Part shown: positions 19,362 through 28,504 of the stretch, piece by piece
Numbering within the stretch: position 1 is the stretch's first letter
How the letters are laid out: every line of letters begins with the position of its first letter
NCBI GenBank assembly: GCA_903882935.1
Contig: CAIRZB010000044.1
Span: 1 to 48,225 of the forward strand
Length of the DNA: 48,225 nucleotides
Source of the DNA: an uncultured Parafilimonas sp.
GTDB lineage: Bacteria; Bacteroidota; Bacteroidia; Chitinophagales; Chitinophagaceae
Reading direction: 5' to 3'
The notes under the pieces: generated by a model
The model's database searches: none
What the model was told of the DNA's origin: nothing
The model's input: the letters and a program-made list of their open reading frames with translations, nothing else
Position numbers and translations under genes: made by a program

Positions 19362-19859
19362 TTATTTGCTTTTTGCGTTAAAATATTTTGCTGTTAGCAG
19401 GGCTATGGGCAAGCCAACCAAGGCCATGTGCCAAACGGCTTCAATAAATGAAACAATATCCTTTGGTGATTTAGGTATGTTTGAGTTTGGCAGCACCAGC
19501 AGGTTCATAAAAAGCCAAATAAACAGCCCGTAAAGTAAGCCCGTTACCCAAATCTTTTTGTGTAAAAGCTTTATTTTAGGGTATACCACAAAAAAAGCTG
19601 CCGCAAAAGCAAGCGCTATGGCAAAATGCAATAACAGGCCCATAGCGGCCATTAACAGCCCGCCTGTAAAGGCATTGTTGCCAAAAACACCACTGGCTAT
19701 ATACTGTAAAACCTGTATCGGATTAAGCCCCTTAAAAATAAAGTATACAATTACGCCTGCGGTTGCATCTAACAAGCCTGCTATTATACCGCTGGCTAAA
19801 ATATTACGCGCTGCGCCGTTTTGTTTGTTAATTACTGCCGTTTGATTGGACGTTGACAT
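19362..19859 (-). CDS. Four-helix inner-membrane protein (YagU/DUF1440-like)
   Basis: A 165-residue membrane protein with about four helices: LASGIIAGLLDATAGVIVYFIF, GGLLMAAMGLLLHFAIALAFAAAFFVV, TGLLYGLFIWLFMNLLVL and SFIEAVWHMALVGLPIALL. The helix-spaced GxxxG-like residues and the order of segments resemble the DUF1440/YagU group, of unknown biochemical role. The ATG at 19859 follows a -7-like box and a palindrome (19888-19901) shared with the tetR and hydrolase genes, so it is probably repressed by the same regulator. The family call is tentative; an unrelated four-helix protein is possible. Confidence 0.72.
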   Translation of the reverse strand: MSTSNQTAVINKQNGAARNILASGIIAGLLDATAGVIVYFIFKGLNPIQVLQYIASGVFGNNAFTGGLLMAAMGLLLHFAIALAFAAAFFVVYPKIKLLHKKIWVTGLLYGLFIWLFMNLLVLPNSNIPKSPKDIVSFIEAVWHMALVGLPIALLTAKYFNAKSK

Positions 19860-19887
19860 TTGGTAAGTTTAAAAAGAGTGATTAAAT

Positions 19888-19901
19888 ACAGACAGGTCTG
19901 T
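19888..19901 (-). promoter_or_regulatory. TetR-type operator upstream of the membrane-protein gene
   Basis: ACAGACAGGTCTGT has perfect ACAGAC/GTCTGT arms. It ends 28 bp before the ATG at 19859. A degenerate -7 box (TAAACTTA, 19871-19864) lies 21 nt from the operator centre, so the operator covers the -33 position. Two near-identical copies precede the hydrolase and tetR genes. Confidence 0.78.
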
Positions 19902-19919
19902 TTTTATATTTAAAAAAAA

Positions 19920-20900
19920 TTATTTTATGCCCTTTTCGCGAAGGAATGACTCAATAAGCAACGCAGCCTCTGCATGCTTTTCTTCCAGCACAAAATGGCC
20001 GCCCTTAAGTAAGCTAATCTGGGCATCTTTTATGTCGCGCTTGTACGCCTCTGCCCCAGGGTAAGTAAAAAGATGGTCGTTTTTGCCTGAGATTACCAAC
20101 ATGTTGGGCTGGTACTGCTTAAAATATGCCTGCCATATGCCATACAATGGCAGATTGGTGCCATAATTGCGTATAAGGGCGAGTTGAATTTCTTGGTTAC
20201 CCGGCCTGTCTAGGTAATATTGGTCGGTAATGTAACTGTCGGGGCTTATTCTTGTGGGGTCTTCGGCACCGTTAGTATATTGCCATTTCGTACCGGCTAT
20301 CGATAAAAAACCTTTCACAGGCTCAACCGTGGTGTCGTTGGGGTTTTGTATATAGGCCACTAATGGCTTTAGCGCATCCCCAAGCCCTTCGTTGTAAGCG
20401 TTTGCATTTTGCACAATCAATGCTTGCACCAAAGTTGGCCGCCTGGTGGCAATTCTAAAACCGACTGGCCCGCCATAATCCTGAAGGTAAAGGCATAGCT
20501 TGGTGAGGTGCAGCGAATCAATAAAATGACTAATCGTGGTTGCCAAATTGTCGAAAGTGTACGCATAATCGGTAATGGATGGCGCGCTGCTCTGCCCAAA
20601 GCCAGGGTAATCGGGGGCCACTAAATGGTAATCACCAGCTAGGTCGCTTATTAAATCCCTGTACATATGCGACGACGAGGGAAAACCATGCAATAACAGG
20701 ATTGTAGGCTTGTTTTTATCGCCGGCCTCCCGGTAAAAAATATTTAGTCCGTCTATTTTAATGCTGTTATAGTGCACAGCATTTTTATTGGTGCTTACTA
20801 CGTTAGTAGCGGCTTTGTTCGAGTAACCCTTTTGTGGACCAGCAAAAGCCATTGAGGCAATTAGTAATGCAAAGGCTGCAGTTGCGATTGTTTTTTTCAT
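19920..20900 (-). CDS. Secreted alpha/beta-hydrolase (epoxide hydrolase / dehalogenase type)
   Basis: A 326-residue protein with a signal peptide (MKKTIATAAFALLIASMAFAG). The oxyanion region is LLLHGFPSSSHMYRDLI. The nucleophile is Asp141 in LYLQDYGGPVGF, where serine hydrolases have Ser, which places it among epoxide hydrolases and haloacid/haloalkane dehalogenases. Later elements are the acidic residue in VISGKNDHLFTYPG and the catalytic His in KGGHFVLEEKHAE. The gene is preceded by its own TetR-type operator at 20932-20945, so an electrophilic or halogenated compound could be both inducer and substrate; that is inference. Location outside the cytoplasm follows from the signal. Confidence 0.86.
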   Translation of the reverse strand: MKKTIATAAFALLIASMAFAGPQKGYSNKAATNVVSTNKNAVHYNSIKIDGLNIFYREAGDKNKPTILLLHGFPSSSHMYRDLISDLAGDYHLVAPDYPGFGQSSAPSITDYAYTFDNLATTISHFIDSLHLTKLCLYLQDYGGPVGFRIATRRPTLVQALIVQNANAYNEGLGDALKPLVAYIQNPNDTTVEPVKGFLSIAGTKWQYTNGAEDPTRISPDSYITDQYYLDRPGNQEIQLALIRNYGTNLPLYGIWQAYFKQYQPNMLVISGKNDHLFTYPGAEAYKRDIKDAQISLLKGGHFVLEEKHAEAALLIESFLREKGIK

Positions 20901-20931
20901 TGTTTTTGTTTTGTTTGTTTTATAAAATTAT

Positions 20932-20945
20932 ACAGACAAGTCTGT
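20932..20945 (-). promoter_or_regulatory. TetR-type operator upstream of the hydrolase gene
   Basis: ACAGACAAGTCTGT, identical to the site before tetR, ends 31 bp before the hydrolase ATG at 20900. The A/T-rich stretch between the site and the gene shows no clear TAnnTTTG box, unlike the other two copies. Confidence 0.78.
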
Positions 20946-21005
20946 TTTTTGAATTGTTTAAATTCTCTTTCCTACTATTAAGCCGGCCAAACCATTTGCC
21001 TCGTA

Positions 21006-21554
21006 TTACACCAGTTTCGCGGCTATATTGCGCGCAGTTTCCACGGGCCAATCCTCTCCGTACACTTTGCTGGCAATCAACGCTGCATCAAACAAAACAT
21101 ACATCTCGTCGGCGAGGTTCTCTTTGCCATCGGGCGTTAAAATATCTGCAAACAAAAGCCTGATCTGGTTTTTTTGCAGTTTTATCATGCCCTTCACTTT
21201 CTCATTTTCCTTGGGTATTTCTGAAGCCACATTTAAGAAATGGCAGCCGTGGTAACTGGTTTGCTTTGCAAACGCTATCAAAAAATCAAATAGGCCCAAA
21301 ACTTTTTCCTTTACCGTGCTATAAGTGTTAACGAGTGACCGTAATGTTTCGTTGGTGCTTTGGGCAGTTAACCGCAGGTACTCCTCCAACAGGTCCTCCT
21401 TTGACGGAAAATGTTGGTACAGGCTTGCCTTAGCCACTTCAGCCTCAGCAATTACCTGGTTTATACCCGTTGCATTATACCCCTGTGTATAAAACAACCG
21501 GCAGGCCGTTTCTACTATCCTTTCCCTCGCTCCCACTTTATTTTTCCCTTTCAT
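21006..21554 (-). CDS. TetR/AcrR-family transcriptional repressor
   Basis: A 182-residue regulator. The N-terminal helix-turn-helix is ARERIVETACRLFYTQGYNATGINQVIAEAEVAKASLYQHFPSKEDLL (about residues 8-56), with the canonical KASLYQHFPSKE recognition end. The C-terminal ligand domain includes YHGCHFLNVASEIP, reminiscent of the LmrA/NemR-like subgroup whose Cys can sense electrophiles. An operator (21583-21596) precedes it and overlaps the -33 position of a near-consensus -7 box, so it probably represses itself. Identical or nearly identical sites precede the two downstream units. The NemR-type comparison is based on the short GCHF/NVASE pattern and is not firm. Confidence 0.93.
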   Translation of the reverse strand: MKGKNKVGARERIVETACRLFYTQGYNATGINQVIAEAEVAKASLYQHFPSKEDLLEEYLRLTAQSTNETLRSLVNTYSTVKEKVLGLFDFLIAFAKQTSYHGCHFLNVASEIPKENEKVKGMIKLQKNQIRLLFADILTPDGKENLADEMYVLFDAALIASKVYGEDWPVETARNIAAKLV

Positions 21555-21558
21555 AAAA

Positions 21559-21590
21559 CAAAGATAGCAATAATTTTACAAAACAGACAA
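21559..21590 (-). promoter_or_regulatory. tetR promoter (-33 TTG, -7 TATCTTTG)
   Basis: On the minus strand TTG (21590-21588) is separated by exactly 21 nt from TATCTTTG (21566-21559). The latter ends 4 nt before the ATG at 21554, so the mRNA would be leaderless or nearly so. The TTG is at the centre of the operator, where repressor binding would block RNA polymerase. Confidence 0.68.
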
Positions 21591-21596
21591 GTCTGT
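21583..21596 (-). promoter_or_regulatory. TetR-type operator upstream of tetR (autoregulation)
   Basis: ACAGACAAGTCTGT, two perfect 6-bp arms around AA. It ends 28 bp before the tetR start and is the third copy in 1.7 kb. Confidence 0.8.
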
Positions 21597-21806
21597 ATAT
21601 TTTTTTTAAAAAATTTTCTTCCCTCCCTGTTTTTTCGCCTGAAACATATTGCGAACAAGTATTTCGCCGCAGACTTTTTACAGAAATTAATGCCTAGTTA
21701 CAAATAATATCCCTGTTTTCCGTAAGTTTATCACCAGGTTTGTGGATGTTTTGTTATACATCCAACGCATACCCCATTTTTAATTTTTTACCAATACCAA
21801 CCGCAC

Positions 21807-23420
21807 ATGAGAAAAGCAATTACCAGCCTCCTATGCTTGGCGTGCTTTGTAACAACGCAGCCTTTGCAAGCACAAAAAAAATGGGACAGCACCGCCATCG
21901 CAGCACTAAAGGCACAGGCACTTACGCTTGTTTCCGCCAAGGAAAAAAACATCCAGGAAATGGTTGACATGATTTTTAGTTTCGGCGAACTGGGTTTCCA
22001 AGAGTTTGAGACTTCAAAGTACATTACCGGTATTTTGGAAAAAAACGGCTTTGCCATTGACCGCGGCATTGCCGGCATACCCACCGCGTGGATGGCCAAG
22101 TGGGGCAGCGGCAGCCCAGTAATAGCACTCGGAAGCGACCTTGACTGCATTCCAAAAGCCTCCCAAAAACCCGGCGTGGCGTATAAAGACCCGATTGTGG
22201 AAGGTGCGCCTGGCCATGGCGAGGGCCACAACTCAGGCCAGGCAGTGGTTATTTATGCGGCACTTGCCATGAAGGAAATAATGCAGAAAAACAATATCGG
22301 CGGCACCATTATTATTTGGCCGGGCATAGCAGAAGAATTATTGGGCAGCAAGGCCTGGTTTGTGCGCGACGGGTATTTTAAAAATGTGGATGCCTGCATT
22401 TTTGCCCATGTGAACAGCGCGTTTGAATGCAACTATGGCGATGACGGGGCCAACGGGCTAGTATCAGTTAAGTTTTCGTTTGACGGCGATGCAGCCCATG
22501 CCGCGGGTGCGCCTTGGCGTGGCAAAAGTGCGCTTGATGCGGTAGAGCTGATGGATGTTGGCTGGAACTTTAAAAGAGAACACCTTAAACCCACCCAGCG
22601 CAGCCACTACGTAATAACCGATGGCGGCGACCAGCCCAATGTGGTGCCGTCCAAAGCCGGTGTATGGTATTATTTTAGGGAGCGTGCCTACGATGATATA
22701 AAAAGCATGTACGACGCAGGCATAAAAATTGCGCAAGGCGCGGCACTGATGACCGATACTAAAATGAGCTATAAAATTTTGGGTACCGCCTGGCCAGGCC
22801 ATTTTAACAAAGCCATTGCAGAAGCCATGTATAAAAATATAAAGCAGGTCGGGATGCCCGTTTGGACAGATGCCGACAACCAGCTGGCCGTGGCGGTGCA
22901 AAAGCTGCTGGATGCCCCCGCCAAAGATGATGACGGCAAGGCTATTAAAGGGCTTAAAACAACCATTGACACCATAAAAGGCTCGGTACCGTTTTCATGG
23001 GGTGGCGGGTCAGATGATATTGCTGACATTTCATGGAATGTGCCTACGGTGGTGCTGGGCTACCCAGCCAACATACCGGGCACCAAAGGCCACCACTGGG
23101 GCGATGCCATTGCCATGGCTACACCCATTGCGCACAAAGGCAGCCTGGCCGGTGCCAAGGCCGCAGCCCTAACGCTGGTTGATTTGTTTGTGCGCCCAAC
23201 ATTGCTTGCCGAGGCAAAAGACTATTTTACCAATGTGCAAACGAAAGATATAAAGTACAAACCCTTTATTACCAAAGACGACCCGCCGCCAACCTACCTT
23301 AACAAAGAGAAAATGGACCTTTACAGGGAGCAAATGAAGAAATTTTATTACGACCCCACCAAATACAAAACCTATTTGGAACAGTTGGGCATTACTTACC
23401 CAACGCTGGAAAAAAAATAG
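21807..23420 (+). CDS. M20-family amidohydrolase, AbgB-like, secreted
   Basis: A 537-residue zinc peptidase-like enzyme. The signal peptide is MRKAITSLLCLACFVTTQPLQAQ. The M20D-type core has DMIFSFGELGFQEFETS, APGHGEGHNSGQAVV with metal-binding residues, IAEELLGSKAWFVRDGYF with the catalytic Glu pair, and a dimerisation insert (FDGDAAHAAGAPWRGKSALDA). The C-terminal block GGGSDDIADISWNVPTVVLGYPANIPGTKGHHWGDA is the AbgB hallmark. AbgB hydrolyses p-aminobenzoyl-glutamate; related members cleave other N-acyl amino acids. Here, a secreted copy without an AbgA partner in the window leaves the substrate open. Confidence 0.88.
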   Translation: MRKAITSLLCLACFVTTQPLQAQKKWDSTAIAALKAQALTLVSAKEKNIQEMVDMIFSFGELGFQEFETSKYITGILEKNGFAIDRGIAGIPTAWMAKWGSGSPVIALGSDLDCIPKASQKPGVAYKDPIVEGAPGHGEGHNSGQAVVIYAALAMKEIMQKNNIGGTIIIWPGIAEELLGSKAWFVRDGYFKNVDACIFAHVNSAFECNYGDDGANGLVSVKFSFDGDAAHAAGAPWRGKSALDAVELMDVGWNFKREHLKPTQRSHYVITDGGDQPNVVPSKAGVWYYFRERAYDDIKSMYDAGIKIAQGAALMTDTKMSYKILGTAWPGHFNKAIAEAMYKNIKQVGMPVWTDADNQLAVAVQKLLDAPAKDDDGKAIKGLKTTIDTIKGSVPFSWGGGSDDIADISWNVPTVVLGYPANIPGTKGHHWGDAIAMATPIAHKGSLAGAKAAALTLVDLFVRPTLLAEAKDYFTNVQTKDIKYKPFITKDDPPPTYLNKEKMDLYREQMKKFYYDPTKYKTYLEQLGITYPTLEKK

Positions 23421-23444
23421 ATTATAAAAATATTGGTTTGAAAG

Positions 23445-23490
23445 AAATTTAAAGGCACGGGCGGCGGTAGCTGCCTGTGCCTTTAAATTT
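23445..23490 (+). terminator. Hairpin after the amidohydrolase
   Basis: AAATTTAAAGGCACGGGC (23445-23462) pairs with 23473-23490, with one G-U pair in 18, around a 10-nt loop. It lies 24 bp after the stop codon. The 3' arm ends in TTTAAATTT. Confidence 0.75.
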
Positions 23491-23807
23491 GTACTTGCGA
23501 TATTGCTTTGTCGTTAGTATACCCCCGACTGTGGCGCCCCCCCTTCCCTAAAATGAGCTAACTGCATAACCGTAAATTAAAAGCCTTTCTCTATCTGGTT
23601 ATGCCAATTTAAGGAGACGATCTTTTTCCTCTTCAACAAAACAAAACAGAGGCAACCCTTTAAACCCACCAAATGAATTGCGAAATTTAATTACTGCCCA
23701 TACAAGATGTTGATAGTTGCTCTACTTTCGTGTTACCATAGGTTTTTGCAATCTGGCCTGCATTTCCGGGCATTCAAAGCTTTGCAAAACTTTAAAATAG
23801 CAGCAGA
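23491..23807. other. Intergenic region upstream of the class A PBP
   Basis: A 317-bp gap with no convincing gene. It holds a C8 run near 23538 and an approximate -7 box TACTTTCG about 80 bp before the PBP start, one mismatch from TAnnTTTG. No other structure was seen. Confidence 0.3.
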
Positions 23808-26204
23808 ATGAAAATAGCGGTAAAAATTTTATGGCGCGTGTTTTTTGCGGGCCTTGGCATTTTTATATTGGTGATTCTTTTGGCTGACTGGGGCTTACTC
23901 GGCAAGATGCCCTCCATTGAGGAACTCCAGAACCCCAGCGCATCGCTCGCCAGCCAAGTGTATGCGGATGATGGCACCATTATGGGTAAATATTACCTGC
24001 AAGACAGGCTGAACGTTAACTACCGCGACATAAGCCCCTACATAGTAAAGGCATTGGTTAGTACAGAGGATGAACGTTTTTATGAACACAACGGCATAGA
24101 CAGCCGTAGGTTAGCCACATCTATACTTGCGCTGGGTACGCGTGGAGGGGCCAGCACCATTACCATGCAAACGGCCAAAAACCTTTTTACCAACCACTGG
24201 GAAACAAAAAACATTTTACTGCGTAGCATACAAAAATTGAAGGAAGCTATTATTGCGGTTAAGCTTGAACGCAATTTTACCAAAGATGAAATTGTAGCAC
24301 TCTACCTAAACACAGTGGCCTTTAGCGACAATGTTTTTGGCGTGCGCAACGCATCAAAAACATTTTTCAACAAGGAGCCAGACAGGGTTAATGTTCAGGA
24401 GGCGGCCATGCTGGTAGGCATGGTTAACGCCCCCACACTGTATAACCCGCGCCGCAACCCCAAAATGGCACTGGACCGGCGCAATGTGGTTATTAACCAA
24501 ATGGCCCGCAACGGCAACCTGGCACCCACGGAAGCTGACAGCATAAAACGCATACCCAACGACATTAGCATGTACCGTAAGCTGGACGAAACCACCGGCC
24601 TTGCGCCATATTTTAGAATGATTTTGGGAGAAGAGCTAAAAAAATGGTGCAAGCAGCATAAAAAAAATGATGGCAGCAACTACGACCTTTACAGAGACGG
24701 CCTTAAAATTTATACCACGCTAAACCCGCGCATGCAGCTGTATGCCGAAGAGGCGGTTGCCAAGCACATGGCGTACATGCAAACCATATTAAACCAGCAG
24801 GACAATATTAAGGACGGCAGCGTTTGGAAAAACTATAAAAACGTACTGGAAGCTGCCATGAAACAAAGCGACCGTTGGCGTAACGGCAAAAAAGAAGGGC
24901 TTACCGACGAGGACATACGCAAAGGGTTTATGGTAAAAACCCATATGAAGATTTTTGCTTGGAACAACAACCGGATTGCCGACACGGTGATGACCCCCTA
25001 TGACAGCATAAAATACTGCCGCCAAATGTTGCAGGCAGGCTTTATGGCCATGGACCCATTGAGCGGCGAGGTAAAAGCTTGGGTTGGCGGCATTGATTTT
25101 AAAACATTTAAGTACGACCACGTAAACATAAACACCAAACGACAGGTGGGTAGTACCATAAAACCGTTGCTATACAGCTTGGCGATTGAAAAAGCGGGCT
25201 TTACCCCCAATAGCCAAGTGGTAGATGAGCAGCAGGATTTTACCGGCTACGGCCTTGTGCCAGCCACGTCAACTACCTGCACCGGCGAAACCATGCCCAT
25301 GGCCGAAGCACTTGCGTTAAGCCGTAACTGCGCCACCGCCTACGTGATGAAGCAATTGGGGGATGGTGGCAAAGGTGCCAAACGCTTTGTAGATTTTTTG
25401 AGGGACTGCAGCGTAACCAGCACCATCCCGTCCTACCCTTCTATTGCGATAGGCAGTGCAGAAATATCTTTAACTGAAATGATGCAGGCCTACAGCATGT
25501 TTCCAGGCAGGGGCTACACGGTAAAGCCGCTGTATATTACCCGTATTGAAGACAAAGACGGCAATACCCTGCAAACATTTGTGCCCCAACGCAAAGAGGT
25601 GATAAGCGATGTTACGGCCTACTCCGTTATAAACATGATGCAGGGTGTAATGCAGTACGGCACCGGCCGCCGCATTTGGGGCTACGATGGCATTGACGGA
25701 GAGATTGCAGGCAAAACCGGCACCACAAACGACAACAGCGATGCATGGTTTATTGGCTTTACCCCCCAACTGCTTTGCGGTGCTTGGACGGGTTGCGACG
25801 ATAGGTTTATCCGTTTTAACAGCACCGCCGTTGGGCAAGGCTCTAGTTTGGCGCTGCCTATTTGGGCATATTTTTACGGCAAGGCAGCCAGTGATAAAAA
25901 CTTGGTGTTAGATACTAAGAGCACATTTGTGAAACCTGATGTAATGACTGGGGACTTTGACCAAAGCTGGGTAAACACCCTGCCAGACCACATAGCGCCC
26001 GAAAACCAAGGTACCAGTAACGGCAGCGCGGGAGACTATGGCGACAGCATACCTAAAAACCTAAAACCGCAGGATATTGCGCCAGAAAGCCAGTTACCCA
26101 ACCCACCGGCGGCACCCGCAAAGCCAGCCAACAAACCGGGTAGCAACCCCGTGCAGGCGGTACCGCAACCCAAAGCGGTAATGCCCAAAAAACCGGCCAG
26201 ATAA
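23808..26204 (+). CDS. Class A penicillin-binding protein (peptidoglycan glycosyltransferase/transpeptidase)
   Basis: Bifunctional enzyme of 798 residues that polymerises and cross-links peptidoglycan. An N-terminal membrane anchor (residues 5-27) is followed by the GT51 domain with STEDERFYEHNGID (catalytic Glu), GGASTITMQTAKNLF and EIVALYLNTVAFSDN. The transpeptidase domain has Ser449 in VGSTIKPLL (SxxK), SRNCA (SxN) and Lys636 in GKTGTTNDNSDAWF (KTG). The last ~60 residues are a Pro/Lys/Ala-rich tail, probably periplasmic. The ATG at 23808 is the natural start. Comparable to PBP1A of the Bacteroidetes type. It is likely in one transcript with the HEAT-like gene after it. Confidence 0.95.
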   Translation: MKIAVKILWRVFFAGLGIFILVILLADWGLLGKMPSIEELQNPSASLASQVYADDGTIMGKYYLQDRLNVNYRDISPYIVKALVSTEDERFYEHNGIDSRRLATSILALGTRGGASTITMQTAKNLFTNHWETKNILLRSIQKLKEAIIAVKLERNFTKDEIVALYLNTVAFSDNVFGVRNASKTFFNKEPDRVNVQEAAMLVGMVNAPTLYNPRRNPKMALDRRNVVINQMARNGNLAPTEADSIKRIPNDISMYRKLDETTGLAPYFRMILGEELKKWCKQHKKNDGSNYDLYRDGLKIYTTLNPRMQLYAEEAVAKHMAYMQTILNQQDNIKDGSVWKNYKNVLEAAMKQSDRWRNGKKEGLTDEDIRKGFMVKTHMKIFAWNNNRIADTVMTPYDSIKYCRQMLQAGFMAMDPLSGEVKAWVGGIDFKTFKYDHVNINTKRQVGSTIKPLLYSLAIEKAGFTPNSQVVDEQQDFTGYGLVPATSTTCTGETMPMAEALALSRNCATAYVMKQLGDGGKGAKRFVDFLRDCSVTSTIPSYPSIAIGSAEISLTEMMQAYSMFPGRGYTVKPLYITRIEDKDGNTLQTFVPQRKEVISDVTAYSVINMMQGVMQYGTGRRIWGYDGIDGEIAGKTGTTNDNSDAWFIGFTPQLLCGAWTGCDDRFIRFNSTAVGQGSSLALPIWAYFYGKAASDKNLVLDTKSTFVKPDVMTGDFDQSWVNTLPDHIAPENQGTSNGSAGDYGDSIPKNLKPQDIAPESQLPNPPAAPAKPANKPGSNPVQAVPQPKAVMPKKPAR

Positions 26205-26325
26205 AATAATAATGGGTCTCGCGAATTGGGGCATGCATCAGTCGGCAGGTATTTTTGCAGGTACCCGAACCAAAAACGTAAACCCCAAAACATTAAACCC
26301 AAACAGAAAATACGGCCCCACTACC

Positions 26326-26847
26326 ATGAACCTTCGCGAGGAACTGCTTAGAGAAAAGGTACACTCCAAAGCACATGCAACGGAGATTACCCACTATGCC
26401 TGTTCATCACCCGAACAATTTAAAGAATTGATGGATTGCTTTTTGTGCAACGATTACCGCATAACACAGCGCGCAGCATGGAGCGTTAGCTGGGCGGGCA
26501 GGGCAAGGCCTGATTTGATAAAACCCTATATTAAACAATTGGTGGCCCAGCTAAGCCGTAACGACGTGCATAATGCCGTGATACGAAACAGCATACGTGT
26601 ACTTGAAATGACCGACATACCCGAAGACTGCCATGCAGCTGTGATGAATGCATGCTTTACGTTTATTGAAAAGCCTAACACCCCCGCAGCCATAAAAGCA
26701 TTTTCATTAACCACACTACATAATTTGTCAACTTACTACCCCGAAATACAGCCGGAATTGAAATTAATTATTGAAACCCTGTGGGATGGCGAAACACCAG
26801 CCTTTAAGAGCAGGGGAAGAAAAATATTGAAAGCCATCAAAAATTAA
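26326..26847 (+). CDS. HEAT-like helical-repeat protein
   Basis: A 173-residue cytoplasmic protein built of helices, with the pattern YRITQRAAWSVSWAGRARPDLIKPYIKQL and AAIKAFSLTTLHNLSTYYPEIQPELKLIIETLW, each a hairpin of two helices as in HEAT/armadillo repeats. Bacteroidetes genomes carry similar short orphan proteins of unknown function. The start is placed at the ATG at 26326 because the upstream extension is Pro/Asn-rich and unlike the rest; 38 codons upstream an ATG at 26212 exists. It follows the PBP gene by about 120 bp. No catalytic motif is visible, so a scaffold role is only a guess. Confidence 0.72.
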   Translation: MNLREELLREKVHSKAHATEITHYACSSPEQFKELMDCFLCNDYRITQRAAWSVSWAGRARPDLIKPYIKQLVAQLSRNDVHNAVIRNSIRVLEMTDIPEDCHAAVMNACFTFIEKPNTPAAIKAFSLTTLHNLSTYYPEIQPELKLIIETLWDGETPAFKSRGRKILKAIKN

Positions 26848-27207
26848 GGAGTGGTAAGAAAACCACTCGCAATACCGCAAGCGTTAACGGTTGGTACTGG
26901 TTGTGAGATTTTTTTTTGGGGAGGGGCAATATTTACCCTATCGCAAAACCTTTTCAAGCTACCAAGCCATTTTTACCGCATCCAAACCTTTAGCTAGGTT
27001 ACCAGTTAATACCACAATGTAACAACGGCGGTAAAACCAGTAATACCTTAAAGTAAATATCAGCTGTAGAATGCGCAGCCGGTGCATTAAATTACCAATC
27101 AAGAACAGCCCTGGATATAAAGAAGCCCTTCCTTTGCCACTATCTAAATCACCCAATACAAGCCCGTACATTTGCGCAATACTTTTTGACCCATTTATTT
27201 TTTGGCG
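26848..27207. other. Intergenic region upstream of the BioF-like gene
   Basis: A 360-bp gap. GAGTGGT/ACCACTC (26849-26855 with 26862-26868) is a short hairpin that might end the HEAT-like unit but has no T-tract. TACATTTG at 27167-27174 is a perfect TAnnTTTG box, leaving a leader of roughly 30 nt. No good -33 was found. A minus-strand ORF (26959-27171) is not supported. Confidence 0.4.
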
Positions 27208-28311
27208 ATGTACAATGATGTTTTTTTAGACGGCAAATTGGCGGAAAGAAAATCGCATAATGCATTACGTGCGCTTACTTTACCAAATGGTAAAATTGAT
27301 TTTTGCAGCAACGATTACCTAGGCATTGTAAGAAGGCACTTTCTCCAAACAAGTAGCCTGCCACTGGCAGCAAATATTACTGGCTCTGCCGGCTCGCGAT
27401 TGCTGGCAGGCAATTATGCCCTGGCGGAAGAAACCGAGGCCTGTATTGCGGCCTTTCATGCAAGTGAGGCCGCCCTGCTTTTTAACTCAGGGTACGATGC
27501 CAACATAGGCCTGCTGGCGTCTATCGCACAACGGGGAGACACCATTATTTACGATGCACTTTCCCATGCCTCCATACGCGACGGTATCCGGCTTTCCTTC
27601 GCGCAGTCGTTTCCTTTTGCCCATAACGACTTAGCTGACTTGGAGAAAAAGCTTTCACAGGCCATGGGCAACATATTTGTTGTAACGGAATCCGTGTTCA
27701 GCATGGATGGGGATACATGCCCCCTGCCGCAAATAATTGCACTGTGTGATGCCTACCGAGCGCACCTTATTTTGGACGAAGCACATGCAACGGGCGTTAT
27801 CGGCGAAAATGGTGAGGGCCTTGCGCAGCAATTACAACTGCATACAAAAATATTTTGCCGGGTTCACACCTTTGGCAAAGCCTGTGGCTGCCATGGTGCT
27901 GCGGTACTGGGCACCACCCGATTGAGAGATTACTTAATAAATTTTGCACGCAGTTTTATTTACTCTACGTCATTGCCGCCACATGCAGTAGCAATTATCA
28001 AAGCAAGCTATGGTTTATTCCCCGGCATGACTGCAGAAAGGCAACACCTGCAGCAGCTGGTGGCCTTGTTCCAGTCTGCAACAATCCCTTATCAAAAACT
28101 TGTGTCCCAAACACCTATCCAAGGGGTGGTTGTGCCAGGTAACGAAGCCGTAAAAGCGTTGGCGGCAAATTTGCAGCAACATGGCTTTGATGTAAGGCCT
28201 ATCCTTTACCCCACCATACCCAAGGGCAAAGAGCGGCTGCGTATTGTATTGCATGCCTTTAACTCAGTGGCTGAGGTGGAGCGTTTGGTGGAAATTTTGG
28301 CTGGCCTTTAA
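27208..28311 (+). CDS. 8-amino-7-oxononanoate synthase-like (BioF/AOS family)
   Basis: PLP-dependent alpha-oxoamine synthase, 367 residues. Family blocks are KIDFCSNDYLGI, GSAGSRLLAGNYALAEETE, LFNSGYDANIGLLASI, DALSHASIRDGIRLS, TESVFSMDGDTCPLPQI, LILDEAHATGVIGENGEG and the PLP Lys224 in HTFGKACGCHGAAVLG. BioF condenses pimeloyl-thioester with alanine in biotin synthesis; relatives (KBL, SPT, ALAS) use other acyl groups. The length and the FCSNDYLG start favour BioF, but there is no other bio gene in the window. The ATG at 27208 is preferred over the TTG at 27202. Fully confident of the family, less of the substrate. Confidence 0.88.
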   Translation: MYNDVFLDGKLAERKSHNALRALTLPNGKIDFCSNDYLGIVRRHFLQTSSLPLAANITGSAGSRLLAGNYALAEETEACIAAFHASEAALLFNSGYDANIGLLASIAQRGDTIIYDALSHASIRDGIRLSFAQSFPFAHNDLADLEKKLSQAMGNIFVVTESVFSMDGDTCPLPQIIALCDAYRAHLILDEAHATGVIGENGEGLAQQLQLHTKIFCRVHTFGKACGCHGAAVLGTTRLRDYLINFARSFIYSTSLPPHAVAIIKASYGLFPGMTAERQHLQQLVALFQSATIPYQKLVSQTPIQGVVVPGNEAVKALAANLQQHGFDVRPILYPTIPKGKERLRIVLHAFNSVAEVERLVEILAGL

Positions 28312-28504
28312 TCCAGGGTTGATGGCCAATCACATACACCGGCCCCTCAAAAGAATAAATTTGCTGTAACAACTGACTTTAAAGCCTACGTTAACATCAA
28401 AAGGGGGGGCCGCAAATTGGCGGCGGCCGTTGTTTATTTTTTTCAAGTACATTATCCTCAACACACTATTTGGTTTTTCCGTACTTTCATTTCAAAATCT
28501 CGTC

